DNA of 64,000 bases from NCBI RefSeq assembly GCF_005153485.1, contig NZ_CP039740.1:434001-498000 (forward strand), written 5' to 3'. This document shows positions 26,118-36,020 of this stretch, one piece after another. The translations under genes were made by a program, and so were the position numbers. Under the pieces are notes generated by a model. It made no database searches. It was not told the DNA's origin and was given only the letters and a program-made list of their open reading frames with translations. This stretch comes from Pseudolabrys sp. FHR47. GTDB lineage: Bacteria; Pseudomonadota; Alphaproteobacteria; Rhizobiales; Xanthobacteraceae. Position 1 is the first letter of the stretch; the number at the start of each line of letters is the position of its first letter.

Positions 26118-26721
26118 CCTATTCGCTAGTCAAAATTCTCTTCCGGGCCGCGGTGCGTTCCGCAAGCCCCATCCCACATCGCCGCTCGGCGCCACCTGGC
26201 GCCTGAACGGTTCAACTCCCACTGCTGAATTCGCACGTTCCCTCGTGCGTAGCGGACCCGCCCCGACAGGTCCGCGATCGTCTCACTTTCGTGTGCCCGC
26301 TTTCGCGATGGCTTCAGCAACCCCAAAGGCTTCACCGAATTCAGCCGCGGTCTCCTGCCACGGCGTCGCCAACCCTCTGTCGCGCCCTTCGCCCATCGTT
26401 CAAACAGCGATGCGCTCAACTGGTGAAGTCGTGCGACCCGTCATCGTCGGTTTCGATGCACTATCGTTGAATTCGATCAAATGCCGATCTCGGGTTACCG
26501 TCGACTACGATCTGTTCGGTTTGCCGAGTTCTTTCAACCGGCTCAATCGACTTCGATTTTTACGTCGGTTTTCTGCGCTGTCCGGCCGAGCCATTAGCCC
26601 TGGGCCTTCAGAAACTGCGCGACCGTCGCGGGTCGATTCCGTAACCGGAAGCTAGTCGTTTCCGGGCCCCTTTCCAAGCAGTTTTTTGCCGCCCGGACCG
26701 TCTGGAATACCTCAATGCACC
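26118..26721. other. 604-base gene-free gap between prmC and DUF4167 gene
   Basis: No convincing gene. Open frames here (for example 26126-26419 minus) have no ribosome site or recognisable family. The stretch contains ATTTTGACTAGCGAATAGG on the minus strand just before the DUF4167 start, which may include a promoter and ribosome site. I looked for RNase P, tmRNA, 6S and tRNA signatures and saw none. It could be a long leader or an unrecognised small RNA. Confidence 0.4.
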
Positions 26722-27627
26722 TCAGTCATGACGGCTTTTTGTCGCTTTCGTGGCCCCCAAAGCGCGAGGAATTCCGGCCAAATCGGGCCGGGCCGGCGCA
26801 ACCGTTAACCCTGCCGTCTCAAACAGGGACGCAACCGGCCCTTCCTGCCCGAAGCCCAGTTCCACGATGAGATGGCCGCCCGGTGTCAGGAGCCGGGGCG
26901 CCTCGCGGGCGATCGCGCGGTAAAAATCGAGCCCGTCGGCGCCGCCATCGAGCGCCAGCAAGGGATCGTATTCGCGGACTTCGGCCTCGAGCGTCGCGAT
27001 CTCGGCCCTTGGAATGTAAGGCGGGTTCGAGACAACGAGATCGAACTGGCCGCCGAGGCCGCCCGCAAGATTGCAGCAAACAAACCGGGCGCGAGAGATG
27101 AGTTTGTTTCGCTCGGCGTTGCCGAGCGCCACCTCGATGGCCGCCATGCTGATGTCGGTGCCAATGCCCGTTGCGTTCTTTAATTCACTGAGCAGCGCCA
27201 GCAGCAGCGCGCCGGAGCCGGTGCCGATGTCAAGTATGCGTAGTGGCTCGCGCTGGCGGCCGTCGCGCGCAATCCGATCGAGCGCTTCCTCGACGATAGT
27301 CTCGGTCTCGGGCCGCGGCACCAGCACTGCGTCGCTGACATGAAGCGTCAGGTCCCAGAATTCCTTGCGGCCGAGAATACGCGCCACCGGTTCGTGACGG
27401 AGCCGGCGCGCGGAGAGCGCCTGAACGAACTCGACCTCGCGTGCTTCGAGCAGGCGGTCGGACTGTGACAGCAGTTGAGCGCGGTTAAGTCGCAGCGCGT
27501 GGCCGAGCAGAAGGCGCGCATCGGCATCCGGTGAATCGATACCAGCCAGGCGAAATGAATTCGCCACCAGCCGCTGCGCTTCGGCGATCGAGGCGTCTGT
27601 CTTGAGGCCGGGGATCACGCGCATCAT
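26722..27627 (-). CDS. prmC: release factor glutamine N5-methyltransferase
   Basis: A 301-residue PrmC, which methylates the Gln of the GGQ motif of release factors. The N-terminal helical substrate-binding domain is followed by the SAM site DIGTGSG (about 133-139) and the catalytic NPPY at 201-204. The start is the ATG at 27627, sharing one base with the prfA stop in TGATG. A TTG one codon earlier is possible. Translational coupling to its substrate gene prfA fits the function. Confidence 0.95.
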   Translation of the reverse strand: MMRVIPGLKTDASIAEAQRLVANSFRLAGIDSPDADARLLLGHALRLNRAQLLSQSDRLLEAREVEFVQALSARRLRHEPVARILGRKEFWDLTLHVSDAVLVPRPETETIVEEALDRIARDGRQREPLRILDIGTGSGALLLALLSELKNATGIGTDISMAAIEVALGNAERNKLISRARFVCCNLAGGLGGQFDLVVSNPPYIPRAEIATLEAEVREYDPLLALDGGADGLDFYRAIAREAPRLLTPGGHLIVELGFGQEGPVASLFETAGLTVAPARPDLAGIPRALGATKATKSRHD

Positions 27628-28706
27628 CAAGCTGCGGCTTCGGCCGCCAGCATCTCCGCCTGGTGCTCGGTGATCAGCGCATCGATCAGGTCGCCGATAT
27701 CGCCCTGCATCACTTCCGGCAATTTGTAGAGCGTCAGGTTGATGCGGTGATCGGTGACGCGGCCTTGCGGAAAATTATAGGTGCGGATGCGCTCGGAGCG
27801 ATCGCCGGAGCCGACCTGACTCTTGCGGTCGGCGGAGCGCTCGCGGTCGAGCTTGGAGCGCTGCTCGTCATAGAGTTTGGCGCGCAGCATCTTCAGGGCC
27901 TTGGCCTTGTTTTTGTGCTGCGAGCGCTCTTCCTGCACGAAAACGATGGTGCCCGTGGGGATGTGCGTGATGCGGATGGCCGACTCGGTCTTGTTGACGT
28001 GCTGACCGCCGGCGCCCTGGGCGCGCATGGTGTCGATCTTGAGGTCGTCGTCCTTGATCTGGATGTCGACGTCTTCCACCTCCGGCAGCACCGCAACGGT
28101 TGCCGCCGACGTGTGGACGCGGCCCTGCGTTTCCGTATCGGGCACGCGCTGCACGCGGTGCACACCGGATTCGAATTTCATCTTGGCGAAGACGCCGCGG
28201 CCATGAACTTCGGCGATGATTTCCTTGAAGCCTCCATGAGCGCCTTCGCTCATGGAGATGATCTCGACGGTCCAGCCCTGGCGCGCGGCGTAGCGCTCGT
28301 ACATGCGGAACAGATCGCCGGCGAACAGGGCCGCCTCGTCGCCGCCGGTGCCGGCGCGGATTTCGAGGATGGCGTCGTGATCGTCCATCGCATCCTTGGG
28401 GATCAGCGCCAGGCGGATATTCTTCTCGATCTGCTCGCGCTTTTCATTCAGCGCCGGCTTCTCGGCTTCGGCCATGCGGCGCATTTCGGCGTCGGTGCCG
28501 GAATCGGCGATCATGGCGTCGAGATCGGCGATCTCGCGGACGATCGCGCGATACTCCTTGATGGTGTCGATGACCGGGGTGAGCTCCGAGAACTCGCGCG
28601 ATAGCTTGACGTAGTCGTCGGGCTTGAGGTCGGTCGCGAGCTCGCGCTCCACCAAGGCATGGCGGTGCAGCAGGGCATCGAGGCGGTGTTCGGGAATGGC
28701 GATCAA
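27627..28706 (-). CDS. prfA: peptide chain release factor 1
   Basis: A 359-residue RF1 that terminates translation at UAA and UAG. GGQ is at 233-235 in [10 protein letters not shown]. The codon-recognition tripeptide reads PDT at 189-191 within [10 protein letters not shown], fitting the PxT pattern. The start is a TTG whose bases overlap the ptsP stop in TTGA, giving exactly the usual family length. Longer in-frame extensions run antisense through ptsP and are rejected. It is coupled to ptsP upstream and prmC downstream. Confidence 0.95.
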   Translation of the reverse strand: MIAIPEHRLDALLHRHALVERELATDLKPDDYVKLSREFSELTPVIDTIKEYRAIVREIADLDAMIADSGTDAEMRRMAEAEKPALNEKREQIEKNIRLALIPKDAMDDHDAILEIRAGTGGDEAALFAGDLFRMYERYAARQGWTVEIISMSEGAHGGFKEIIAEVHGRGVFAKMKFESGVHRVQRVPDTETQGRVHTSAATVAVLPEVEDVDIQIKDDDLKIDTMRAQGAGGQHVNKTESAIRITHIPTGTIVFVQEERSQHKNKAKALKMLRAKLYDEQRSKLDRERSADRKSQVGSGDRSERIRTYNFPQGRVTDHRINLTLYKLPEVMQGDIGDLIDALITEHQAEMLAAEAAA

Positions 28707-30970
28707 ATCGGCAGGCCTTCGGCTTGGGCGAATTCTTCGAGTCTGGCGCGAATCGGCACGCTGCCGACCGGCTGCGCCAGCGCCGGCAGCAGCGCCTCGG
28801 CACCCTTCTTGCAATCGAGGCCGAGCAGCATTGCCTTGACCGGACCGACGGCGGACGGCGTCAGCGACATCGTCCGGTAGCCGAGGATTGCTAGGGCCAT
28901 CGCGCCCAAAGGCTGCGACGCCATCTCGCCGCAGAGAGCGACCGGCTTGCCGTGTTTGGCGGCCTTGTCGGCGATATCCTTCAGGGCGCGCAGGACCGGC
29001 GCCGACAGAATGTCGAAGCGCGAGGCGACACGCATGTTGCCGCGGTCGGCGGCATACAGGAACTGCATCAGGTCGTTGGAGCCGACGGAGAGGAAGTCGA
29101 CGCGCTCGAGCAACTCGTCGAGCTGGAACAGCAGCGACGGCACTTCCAGCATGGCGCCGATATGGACGCGCTCGGGCAGAGCGTGGCCGTGCCGGCGCAG
29201 ATGCGTCAGTTCCATGTCGACGAGCTTCTTGGCCTGGTCGAATTCCTCGACCGTGGCGATCATCGGAAACATCACGCGCAATTCGCGGCCGCCGGCGGCG
29301 CGCAGCAGCGCCCGCACCTGACTGCGCAAGAGACCGGGCCGATCGAGGCCGAGACGGATGGCGCGCCAGCCGAGCGCCGGGTTCTCCTCCGCGACATTGC
29401 GCATGTAGGGCAGCACCTTGTCGCCGCCGATATCGAGCGTGCGGAAGGTGACCGGCCGCTTGTCGGCGGCATTGAGCACGGCGCGATAGAGCGCGAGCTG
29501 ATCCGACACGCGCGGCATGGTCGGCGCCACCATGAACTGCATCTCGGTGCGGAACAGGCCGATGCCGGTCGCGCCGGTTTCGACCATATGCGGCAGGTCG
29601 ATGGTAAGGCCGGCATTCATCATGAGCTGGATCGCGCAGCCGTCCTTGGTGACGCACGGCTTGTCGCGCAACGCGCGATACTGCGCCTGCCGTCGCGCCC
29701 GCAGCTTGACCCGTTCGCCATAGGCCGCCTGGATGTCCTGCGGCGGCCGCATATGCACATGGCCGGTGGCGCCGTCGACGATGATGGCGTCGCCCTGTTC
29801 GACCAAGCCGGTGGCGTTCGCGATGTCGCCGACCGCCGGAATGCCGAGCGCGCGGGCGACGATCGACACATGCGAGGTCGGGCCGCCTTCCTCGAGCACG
29901 AGTCCGCGGACTTTCTTGCGGTCGTAATCGAGCAGCGCCGCCGGGCCCATCGAGCGGGCGACGATAATGGCGTTGTCGGGCAACTGGTCACGCCGCGGCG
30001 CGTGATCCTGGCCCATCAGCACGCGCATCAAACGGTTGGCGAGATCGTCGAGGTCGTGCAGCCGGTCGCGCAGATAGGGGTCGGATGCACGCAGCATGCG
30101 GGCGCGGGTGTCGGACTGAACGCGCTCGACCGCGGCTTCGGCGGTGAGGCCGGTCGACACCGCCTCGCGCAGCTTGTGCGCCCAGCCCTGATCGTAGGAG
30201 AACATGCGATAGGCTTCGAGGACGTCGCGATGCTCGCCGCCGTCGGCGACGTCGCGATGCTCGACCATGCGGTCGAGGTCGGCGCGCAAGGTGGCGAGCG
30301 CCGCGTCGAGGCGCTTGAGTTCGCGCGGCACGTCGTCGGCTATGACATTGGTGATGACGACGCGCGGCTCGTGCAGCACGACATGGCCGAGCGCGATGCC
30401 GTCGGACAGCGACGAGCCTTCGATATGGATGGCGTGGCGGGCGACGGGCTCGGCGCCGGGACGGGCGAGCGACGACAACTCACCCGAGGCGATCATCTCG
30501 GCGAGCACCATCGCCGTCGTCTGGAGGGCTTCTTCTTCCTCCTCGGTATAGGTTCGCCGCGCGCGGTTCTGCACCACCAGCACGCCGAGCGTGTTACCGG
30601 CCCGCAGGATCGGCACGCCGAGGAAGGAGTGGTAGATTTCTTCGCCGGTCTCCGGGCGGAACGAATAGGCCGGGTGGTTCTGCGCGTCGGAGAGGTTGAT
30701 CTTGGTCGCCTCGCTGGCGACCAGACCGACCAGGCCTTCCTCGGCCTTCATGACGGTGTTGTGGACGGCCTCGCGCTTGAGGCCTTCGGTGGCGTAAAGC
30801 TCAAGGGTGCCGTCGACGCGCAACACGTAGACGGAGCACACCTCCGCCACCATGTTGGCGGCGATCAGAACGACCACCTTGTCGAGTCGGTCCTGCGCGC
30901 TGACCGGCTCCGCCATGACTTCGCGGAGGCGACGCAACAGCACGCGTGGGCCGCCCAGCGCGCCACGCAT
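28703..30970 (-). CDS. ptsP: PEP-protein phosphotransferase of the nitrogen PTS
   Basis: A 755-residue EI-Ntr. It autophosphorylates from phosphoenolpyruvate and feeds phosphate to the NPr/EIIA-Ntr regulatory chain. An N-terminal GAF domain (about 25-165) is followed by the EI domains, with the phosphorylated His367 in [13 protein letters not shown] and the PEP-binding [12 protein letters not shown] and [11 protein letters not shown] segments. The start [12 protein letters not shown] is the family N-terminus. It lies between lysC and prfA, a conserved alphaproteobacterial order. Stop overlaps the prfA start. Confidence 0.95.
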   Translation of the reverse strand: MRGALGGPRVLLRRLREVMAEPVSAQDRLDKVVVLIAANMVAEVCSVYVLRVDGTLELYATEGLKREAVHNTVMKAEEGLVGLVASEATKINLSDAQNHPAYSFRPETGEEIYHSFLGVPILRAGNTLGVLVVQNRARRTYTEEEEEALQTTAMVLAEMIASGELSSLARPGAEPVARHAIHIEGSSLSDGIALGHVVLHEPRVVITNVIADDVPRELKRLDAALATLRADLDRMVEHRDVADGGEHRDVLEAYRMFSYDQGWAHKLREAVSTGLTAEAAVERVQSDTRARMLRASDPYLRDRLHDLDDLANRLMRVLMGQDHAPRRDQLPDNAIIVARSMGPAALLDYDRKKVRGLVLEEGGPTSHVSIVARALGIPAVGDIANATGLVEQGDAIIVDGATGHVHMRPPQDIQAAYGERVKLRARRQAQYRALRDKPCVTKDGCAIQLMMNAGLTIDLPHMVETGATGIGLFRTEMQFMVAPTMPRVSDQLALYRAVLNAADKRPVTFRTLDIGGDKVLPYMRNVAEENPALGWRAIRLGLDRPGLLRSQVRALLRAAGGRELRVMFPMIATVEEFDQAKKLVDMELTHLRRHGHALPERVHIGAMLEVPSLLFQLDELLERVDFLSVGSNDLMQFLYAADRGNMRVASRFDILSAPVLRALKDIADKAAKHGKPVALCGEMASQPLGAMALAILGYRTMSLTPSAVGPVKAMLLGLDCKKGAEALLPALAQPVGSVPIRARLEEFAQAEGLPI

Positions 30971-31123
30971 TGAAGAAGCCCTTTTCAGCCCGGAAACCGA
31001 GGTCTGGACCCCGATTGCGGCTCGATTATGCACGAATCGCGGCCTGACGGCCCCGGCATGCCCTCAAACCACATATGGGGAGGGCTATAGCCGCTGGGGA
31101 TGGAGGGGGGCAAGGAAAAGCCC

Positions 31124-31266
31124 CTTCCTTACCCTCCCCCTTGTGGGGAGGGTCGCGAGCGAAGCGAGTGGGGTGGGGGTAGCGCAGAAATCCTCTACCC
31201 CCACCCCGACTGCTTTCGCTCCGCGCAAGCAGTCGACCCTCCCCACAAGGGGGAGGGTGAAGGAAG
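31124..31266. repeat. long inverted repeat in the lysC-ptsP gap
   Basis: Arms of about 32 bases at 31124-31155 and 31234-31266 differ by a single base insertion. Their core is CCCTCCCCCTTGTGGGGAGG and its complement. An inner pair, GGGGTGGGGGTA and TACCCCCACCCC, can extend the stem. It occupies most of the 316 bases between lysC and ptsP, and no gene is seen there. It may attenuate or terminate transcription between these genes. Confidence 0.75.
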
Positions 31267-31286
31267 CGGGGAGAGGTGAAGGAAGC

Positions 31287-32540
31287 CTAGCCCTTATCCA
31301 ACCCGTAGAGCTTGTGCAGGGTGCGGACGGCCTGGTCGGTCTGGCTGGCGTTGATCAGGACGGAGAATTTGATCTCCGAGGTCGTGATGGCGAGGATGTT
31401 GATCTTTTCCTGCGCCAGCGCCTTGAAGGCCGAAGCCGCGACGCCGGCATGGCTGCGCATGCCGATGCCGATCACCGAAACCTTGGCGACGTCGGTCGCG
31501 CCATCGAGGCGCTCGTAACCGATCTGGGCCTTGGCCTTCTCGATGGTGACGCGGGCCCGCTCGTAGTCGGACGAGGGCACGGTGAAGGTGAGATCGGTGG
31601 TCGAGCCGTCCGGCGAGATGTTCTGCACGATCATGTCGACATTGATGCTGGCATCCGCCAGCGGCCCGAAGATCGCGGCGGCGATGCCGGGCTTGTCCTG
31701 CACGCGGCGGATCGAGATTTGCGCCTCGTCCTTGGAGAAGGCGATGCCGGTGACGGTTTGCTGTTCCATGATCTCACTCTCGTCGCAGATAAGCGTACCA
31801 ATGAAGTTGGCCTTGGGATCGATGTCTTCCGGCTTGACGAAGCTCGAGCGCACGAAGATGCGCACCTTGTGCAGCATACCGAGCTCGATCGAGCGCACCT
31901 GCATGACCTTGGCCCCGAGCGAGGCCATTTCCAGCATCTCCTCGAAGGCGATCTTGTCGAGCCGGCGGGCCGACGGATCGACGCGCGGGTCGGTGGTGTA
32001 GACGCCGTCGACATCGGTGTAGATGTCGCAGCGCTCGGCGCCGATCGCGGCGGCGACCGCCACGGCGGAGGTGTCCGAGCCGCCGCGGCCGAGCGTGGTG
32101 ATGCGGCGCGTGCCCTCGTGCATGCCCTGGAAGCCGGCGATGACGGCGACCTGCTTCATCTCGGCAAAGCGCTTGATGAGTTCGTCGCCGTTGACGCTCT
32201 CGATGCGCGCCGAGCCGTGGACGTTCGACGTCAGGATCGGCAGCTGCCAGCCCTGCCAGGAGCGGGCGTTGACGCCCATGCCCTCGAGCACGATGGCGAG
32301 CAGGCCCGCGGTGACCTGTTCGCCGGTCGCAACCACGGCGTCGTATTCGCGGGTGTCGTGCAGCGGCGCGGCATCCTTGCACCAGGCAACGAGCTGGTTG
32401 GTCACGCCCGACATCGCCGAGACGATGACGGCCACGTCATAGCCGGCGTCGACCTCGCGTTTGACGTGGCGGGCGACGTTACGGATGCGGTCGAGATCGG
32501 CGACGGACGTACCGCCGAATTTCATGACGAGGCGAGGCAT
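31287..32540 (-). CDS. lysC: aspartate kinase
   Basis: A 417-residue aspartokinase, the first step of Lys/Thr/Met/diaminopimelate synthesis. The N-terminal VMKFGGTSVADLDRI holds the Lys of the nucleotide site, FTTLGRGGSDTSA-type catalytic sequence appears as TLGRGGSDTSAVA, and two ACT regulatory domains follow (about 265-417), consistent with feedback inhibition by lysine/threonine. The start MPRLVMKFGG is preferred over a longer frame. It is divergent from ubiG and precedes ptsP. Confidence 0.95.
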   Translation of the reverse strand: MPRLVMKFGGTSVADLDRIRNVARHVKREVDAGYDVAVIVSAMSGVTNQLVAWCKDAAPLHDTREYDAVVATGEQVTAGLLAIVLEGMGVNARSWQGWQLPILTSNVHGSARIESVNGDELIKRFAEMKQVAVIAGFQGMHEGTRRITTLGRGGSDTSAVAVAAAIGAERCDIYTDVDGVYTTDPRVDPSARRLDKIAFEEMLEMASLGAKVMQVRSIELGMLHKVRIFVRSSFVKPEDIDPKANFIGTLICDESEIMEQQTVTGIAFSKDEAQISIRRVQDKPGIAAAIFGPLADASINVDMIVQNISPDGSTTDLTFTVPSSDYERARVTIEKAKAQIGYERLDGATDVAKVSVIGIGMRSHAGVAASAFKALAQEKINILAITTSEIKFSVLINASQTDQAVRTLHKLYGLDKG

Positions 32541-32722
32541 GACGTTTAGGAACCTAAGACCCTGAATCCCGGTATTCGCGGCGGGCGCCAAAATGCGCTA
32601 ACAAGCTGGTCCCGCGCCGCTTTATGGAAGGCGCGTATACCGAACGGGTGGGCGGCCTGCAACCGAGCGGCCCCCGCCGGATTTGGCTACCCAGGGCGCT
32701 GGCGGGCGAAAAGAAGGACCGG

Positions 32723-33493
32723 ATGGTGAACACGAAAAGCCGCGGCTCATCGATCGACGACGCCGAGGTCGCGCGCTTCGGCCGCATGGCGGAGCGCTGG
32801 TGGGACCCGCGCGGCCCGATGGCGCCGCTGCACAAGCTCAACCCGGTTCGGATCGGCTATATCCGCGATCAGGTGACCGCGCATTTTGGACGCGATCCAA
32901 ACAAGCTCGACAGCCTCGCGGGCCTGCGCATGCTCGATATCGGCTGCGGCGCCGGGATCCTGTCCGAGCCGCTGACGCGGCTCGGGGCGACGATGGTCGG
33001 CGTCGATCCGGCCGAAGAGAACATCGCGGTCGCCCGCGCCCATGCCGAGGACGAGGGGCTTGTCATCGACTACCGCGCTGAGACGGCGGAGGCCCTGACC
33101 GAAGCCGGTGAGACTTTCGACGTGGTGCTGGCCATGGAAGTGGTCGAGCACGTCGTCGACGTGCCGGAATTCGTCGGCACTTGTGCGTCGATGGTGAAGC
33201 CCGGCGGGCTGATGATCGCGGCGACGCTGAACCGCACGCTCAAGAGTTTTGCCTTGGCGATTGTCGGCGCCGAATACATCCTGCGCTGGCTGCCGCGCGG
33301 CACCCATCAGTGGGACAAGTTCGTCACCCCGGCCGAACTTGAGCGCGCCATCGAAGGCGCCGGCCTCGACGTCATCGGCGAGCGCGGCGTGATCTTCAAT
33401 CCGCTCGCCGACCGCTGGCAATTGTCGTCCGACATGGACGTGAACTACATGCTGGTGGCGACGAAGCGGGCTTCTTCAGGAGCGAATACATGA
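32723..33493 (+). CDS. ubiG: ubiquinone biosynthesis O-methyltransferase
   Basis: A 256-residue UbiG, which performs both O-methylations in ubiquinone synthesis. It shows the family N-terminus [23 protein letters not shown] motif [13 protein letters not shown], and [19 protein letters not shown]. An AAGAAGGA site supports the ATG at 32723. The stop overlaps the next start in ATGA, so the downstream small protein is translationally coupled. Divergent from lysC. Confidence 0.95.
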   Translation: MVNTKSRGSSIDDAEVARFGRMAERWWDPRGPMAPLHKLNPVRIGYIRDQVTAHFGRDPNKLDSLAGLRMLDIGCGAGILSEPLTRLGATMVGVDPAEENIAVARAHAEDEGLVIDYRAETAEALTEAGETFDVVLAMEVVEHVVDVPEFVGTCASMVKPGGLMIAATLNRTLKSFALAIVGAEYILRWLPRGTHQWDKFVTPAELERAIEGAGLDVIGERGVIFNPLADRWQLSSDMDVNYMLVATKRASSGANT

Positions 33494-33831
33494 TTCTCGA
33501 GTTGGTCGAGTTCGACACGCCCAAGGGTTGGGGGCGCGAGCAGGTGATGGACGACGCCCGCAAGGTCTTCGCCAAGTGGCAGGCCAACGCCGACCTCAAG
33601 CGCAAGCATTTCCTGCTCGACGAGACCGGCAAGACCATTGCCGGCGTTTACATCTGGCCGTCGATCGAAGCGGCCAAGCGCGCGCATAATGCGGAGTGGC
33701 AGCAGTCGGTAGTCCAGCGCACGGGCGGCGCTGCGCGCATCCGCTATTTCGATCTTCTGGCTTTGGTCGACAACGAGGCCGGCAAGGTCACCGAGTTCGC
33801 GGAAAACCCGTTCGAGCCGGCCGTTTCTTAA
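33490..33831 (+). CDS. small conserved protein, possible ferredoxin-like (ABM-type) fold
   Basis: A 113-residue soluble protein that overlaps the ubiG stop by four bases (ATGA). It reads as an alternating alpha/beta protein ([30 protein letters not shown] in part), reminiscent of small dimeric monooxygenase-like (YdhR/ABM) proteins with the segment [16 protein letters not shown]. The assignment is weak. Coupling to ubiG could imply a role near quinone synthesis, but this is only context. Confidence 0.7.
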   Translation: MILELVEFDTPKGWGREQVMDDARKVFAKWQANADLKRKHFLLDETGKTIAGVYIWPSIEAAKRAHNAEWQQSVVQRTGGAARIRYFDLLALVDNEAGKVTEFAENPFEPAVS

Positions 33832-33884
33832 GCCGGTTCATTTGATGCGCGGCCTACGCCCGCGCCTGACAGCGGGTATACGCA

Positions 33885-34772
33885 ATGCTCTGGGCCGTCT
33901 TCACCATCATCGCCGCGGCGGCGCAAACCGCGCGCAACGCCATGCAGCGCGAACTCACCGCGACGCTGGGCACCGTCGGCGCCACGCATGTGCGCTTCCT
34001 GTTCGGTTTTCCCTTCGCGCTGATCTTTCTGGCCGGGGTGTGCCTCGTCACCGGCAGCGGCCTGCCGATGCCGCCGCGCGAGTATTGGCCGTGGATCGCT
34101 GTCGGCCTCGTCGGGCAGATCGTGGCGACCGCTCTGATGCTGGCGGCGATGAACGATTCATCCTTTGTCGTCACCACCGCCTATATCAAGACCGAGCCGG
34201 TGCAGACCGCAGTGTTCGGACTGGTGTTGCTCGGCGACAGGCTGACGCCGATGCTGGCGCTGGCCATTGTCATCGCCACCACGGGCGTGGTGCTGATGGC
34301 GTTCAAGCCGGGCGCAGTGAAGGCCAACGGCATCAAGCCGGCGGTCAAAGGCATCGTCGCCGGTGGCCTGTTCGGCCTTTCTGCCATCGGCTTTCGCGGC
34401 GCGATTTTGTCGCTCGATATTCCAGGGCAGTTCGTTTTGGGGGCCACGTTTACGTTGGCGGTGAGTCTCGTCATCCAGGCGGCGCTGCTGTCGGGCTATT
34501 TGTTGCTGCGCGAGCCGGCGACCATGAGAGCCATCCTGAAAGCGTGGCGGCCGTCGATACTCGCCGGTTTCCTCGGCGCGTTTGCTTCGCAGTTCTGGTT
34601 CCTGGGTTTTTCGATCGCGTCGGCGGCGAGTGTGCGCACATTAGCGTTGATCGAAGTGCTGTTCGCGCAAGGGGTGTCCAAGTTCGCCTTCAAGCAGAAG
34701 ACCGCGCCGCGCGAAATCATAGGCATCGCGATGATCATCGCCGGCGTCGTGCTGCTGATCTGGGCGCATTGA
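33885..34772 (+). CDS. EamA/DMT-family transporter
   Basis: A 295-residue membrane protein with about ten hydrophobic segments in two EamA repeats. It contains TAYIKTEPVQTAVFGLVLLG and the C-terminal ALIEVLFAQGVSKFAFKQKT, features of the DMT superfamily. The third such exporter in the window, not closely similar to the others. The substrate is unknown. It follows the small ubiG-linked gene by 53 bases. Confidence 0.85.
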   Translation: MLWAVFTIIAAAAQTARNAMQRELTATLGTVGATHVRFLFGFPFALIFLAGVCLVTGSGLPMPPREYWPWIAVGLVGQIVATALMLAAMNDSSFVVTTAYIKTEPVQTAVFGLVLLGDRLTPMLALAIVIATTGVVLMAFKPGAVKANGIKPAVKGIVAGGLFGLSAIGFRGAILSLDIPGQFVLGATFTLAVSLVIQAALLSGYLLLREPATMRAILKAWRPSILAGFLGAFASQFWFLGFSIASAASVRTLALIEVLFAQGVSKFAFKQKTAPREIIGIAMIIAGVVLLIWAH

Positions 34773-34817
34773 GCGCAAACGGGGCGCAGCGAGACGATGC
34801 TCGCCGCGCCCCGGAGC

Positions 34818-35144
34818 TCAGCGCACGACGCAGCCTCTCGGCACGCCGGGACGCCTGCAGTAGACGACGTTCGGTCCGGCGACTGGACGCGCTACACAAC
34901 CCGCCGGCAGGCCGGGCGCGGTGCAGTAAACAACCCGGGCCGGACGAGCGACGCAGCCGACCGGTAGCCCCGGCGATGTGCAATAGACCACCGGCGCCCG
35001 CCGCATGACACAGCCCTTCGGTACGCCGACGGTCTTGCAATAGACCACCGCTTCGGCAGGGCCGGCGGAGCCCATGACGCCAGCCAACAAAGCCGCCGCG
35101 CCCAGCAGGGCGGCGGTGCCCGACATTTTCAGTACGCTCATCAT
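34818..35144 (-). CDS. exported Cys-repeat protein (four VVYC units)
   Basis: A 108-residue protein with a signal peptide (about 1-32, cut near AEA-VVYC) and then nothing but four tandem units of the form VVYC-x3-G-[LV]-P-x-G-CV-x-R, starting at residues 33, 52, 71 and 93. Each unit has two Cys eight residues apart, giving eight in the mature protein, so disulfide-linked loops are likely in the periplasm. I recall similar short Cys/Pro/Gly proteins in Bradyrhizobium, with no known function. The start at 35144 has an AGGAAA site. The ends of units are Arg-rich. Confidence 0.75.
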   Translation of the reverse strand: MMSVLKMSGTAALLGAAALLAGVMGSAGPAEAVVYCKTVGVPKGCVMRRAPVVYCTSPGLPVGCVARPARVVYCTAPGLPAGCVARPVAGPNVVYCRRPGVPRGCVVR

Positions 35145-35300
35145 CGTTTCCTCATTTGAACCCGAAGGTTCGCAAAGTCCCCACGCGCGCATGGTAGCGC
35201 GCGCCGCGACGTTTGGCGTGATGGCCGGCACATATTTTTCAGATGGGGCGATTATCGACGGCGCCGTGCTGCTGATGTGGGTGCGCCAGGCATCAGGCGA

Positions 35301-35924
35301 TTAGAGTTTTCTTGCCGAGAAAATGATCTTGGAGCCTGCGCCAGCTTCGGCGCTGATGCGGTCACCGATACGAAGAGGCAGGTAGACCGGACGGATCGTC
35401 TGGTAAACGATACCGTTCACGACGATTTCGTATCTGACGCCTTTGTTCCGGCGCTCGATCTTGTCGCTGACGCGGCCTTCCACCGTCAATGAAGGAAAGA
35501 ATAAATCGGCTGCCGTCGCGTAGCCCGCGACGCCGAGCACGGCGACCCCCAGCAAGATTATAAAAATCCGCGCAGGCCTGGTCTTGCGCAACGGGCCGCT
35601 CCAGATCATCAAGGCACCGAAACCTGCGAGTAGGAACTGCAAGTTGAGATACGTCAGCCGCGACCAGTGGCTCATCCAAGTCAGCGGTACAAGGCTCAGC
35701 GCCAACACCACCCACGAAACCGCGAGCGCCCAAACGGCGGGTCTGGGCAAGATCGACGTCAACAGCGGAAGTTTGAGTGGGCCGGCGCCTTGTCCGTGCG
35801 GAGGACCGAAACCAGTCGTCTTGCGGTCAACGGCTCGCAACTTCCGTAACAAAAATGGGATTGGAATTATCGTCACGGCTGCGAGCAGCCACCAGCCAAT
35901 CACCAAATAATCTGCAATTTCCAT
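35301..35924 (-). CDS. membrane protein with C-terminal soluble domain, unknown function
   Basis: A 207-residue protein with about four hydrophobic segments (near 5-25, 62-84, 90-108, 117-140) followed by a 65-residue beta-rich C-terminus (VEGRVSDKIERRNKGVRYEIVVNG). The tail resembles the small domains of DUF3592-like proteins, but I cannot confirm that. It stands alone between two minus-strand genes. Confidence 0.6.
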   Translation of the reverse strand: MEIADYLVIGWWLLAAVTIIPIPFLLRKLRAVDRKTTGFGPPHGQGAGPLKLPLLTSILPRPAVWALAVSWVVLALSLVPLTWMSHWSRLTYLNLQFLLAGFGALMIWSGPLRKTRPARIFIILLGVAVLGVAGYATAADLFFPSLTVEGRVSDKIERRNKGVRYEIVVNGIVYQTIRPVYLPLRIGDRISAEAGAGSKIIFSARKL

Positions 35925-36020
35925 GTCCCGCCGCCCGCGCCGAGGCCGGCGCCACCCGCTGGGGGAATCCTAGGTGGTTTAACAGGGCAAGGCGAGCGCG
36001 CGTGCGCAAAAGAGCTGTGC

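Noticed and set aside
26126..26419. 97-codon minus-strand frame in the prmC-DUF4167 gap
   Set aside because: Composition (Arg/Trp/Gly-rich) and lack of a ribosome site argue against a gene; kept only as part of the gap description.
26110..26655. 181-codon plus-strand frame in the prmC-DUF4167 gap
   Set aside because: Overlaps the DUF4167 start antisense, Ser/Pro/Arg-rich, no ribosome site or homology.
28952..30973. 673-codon open frame antisense to ptsP
   Set aside because: Same codon-bias effect; the translation is Arg/His/Ala-rich with no recognisable domain.
34818..35144. VVYC repeats as a CRISPR-like or DNA-level repeat array
   Set aside because: The units are coding repeats of 57-66 bases without conserved spacers and lie in one reading frame after a signal peptide.
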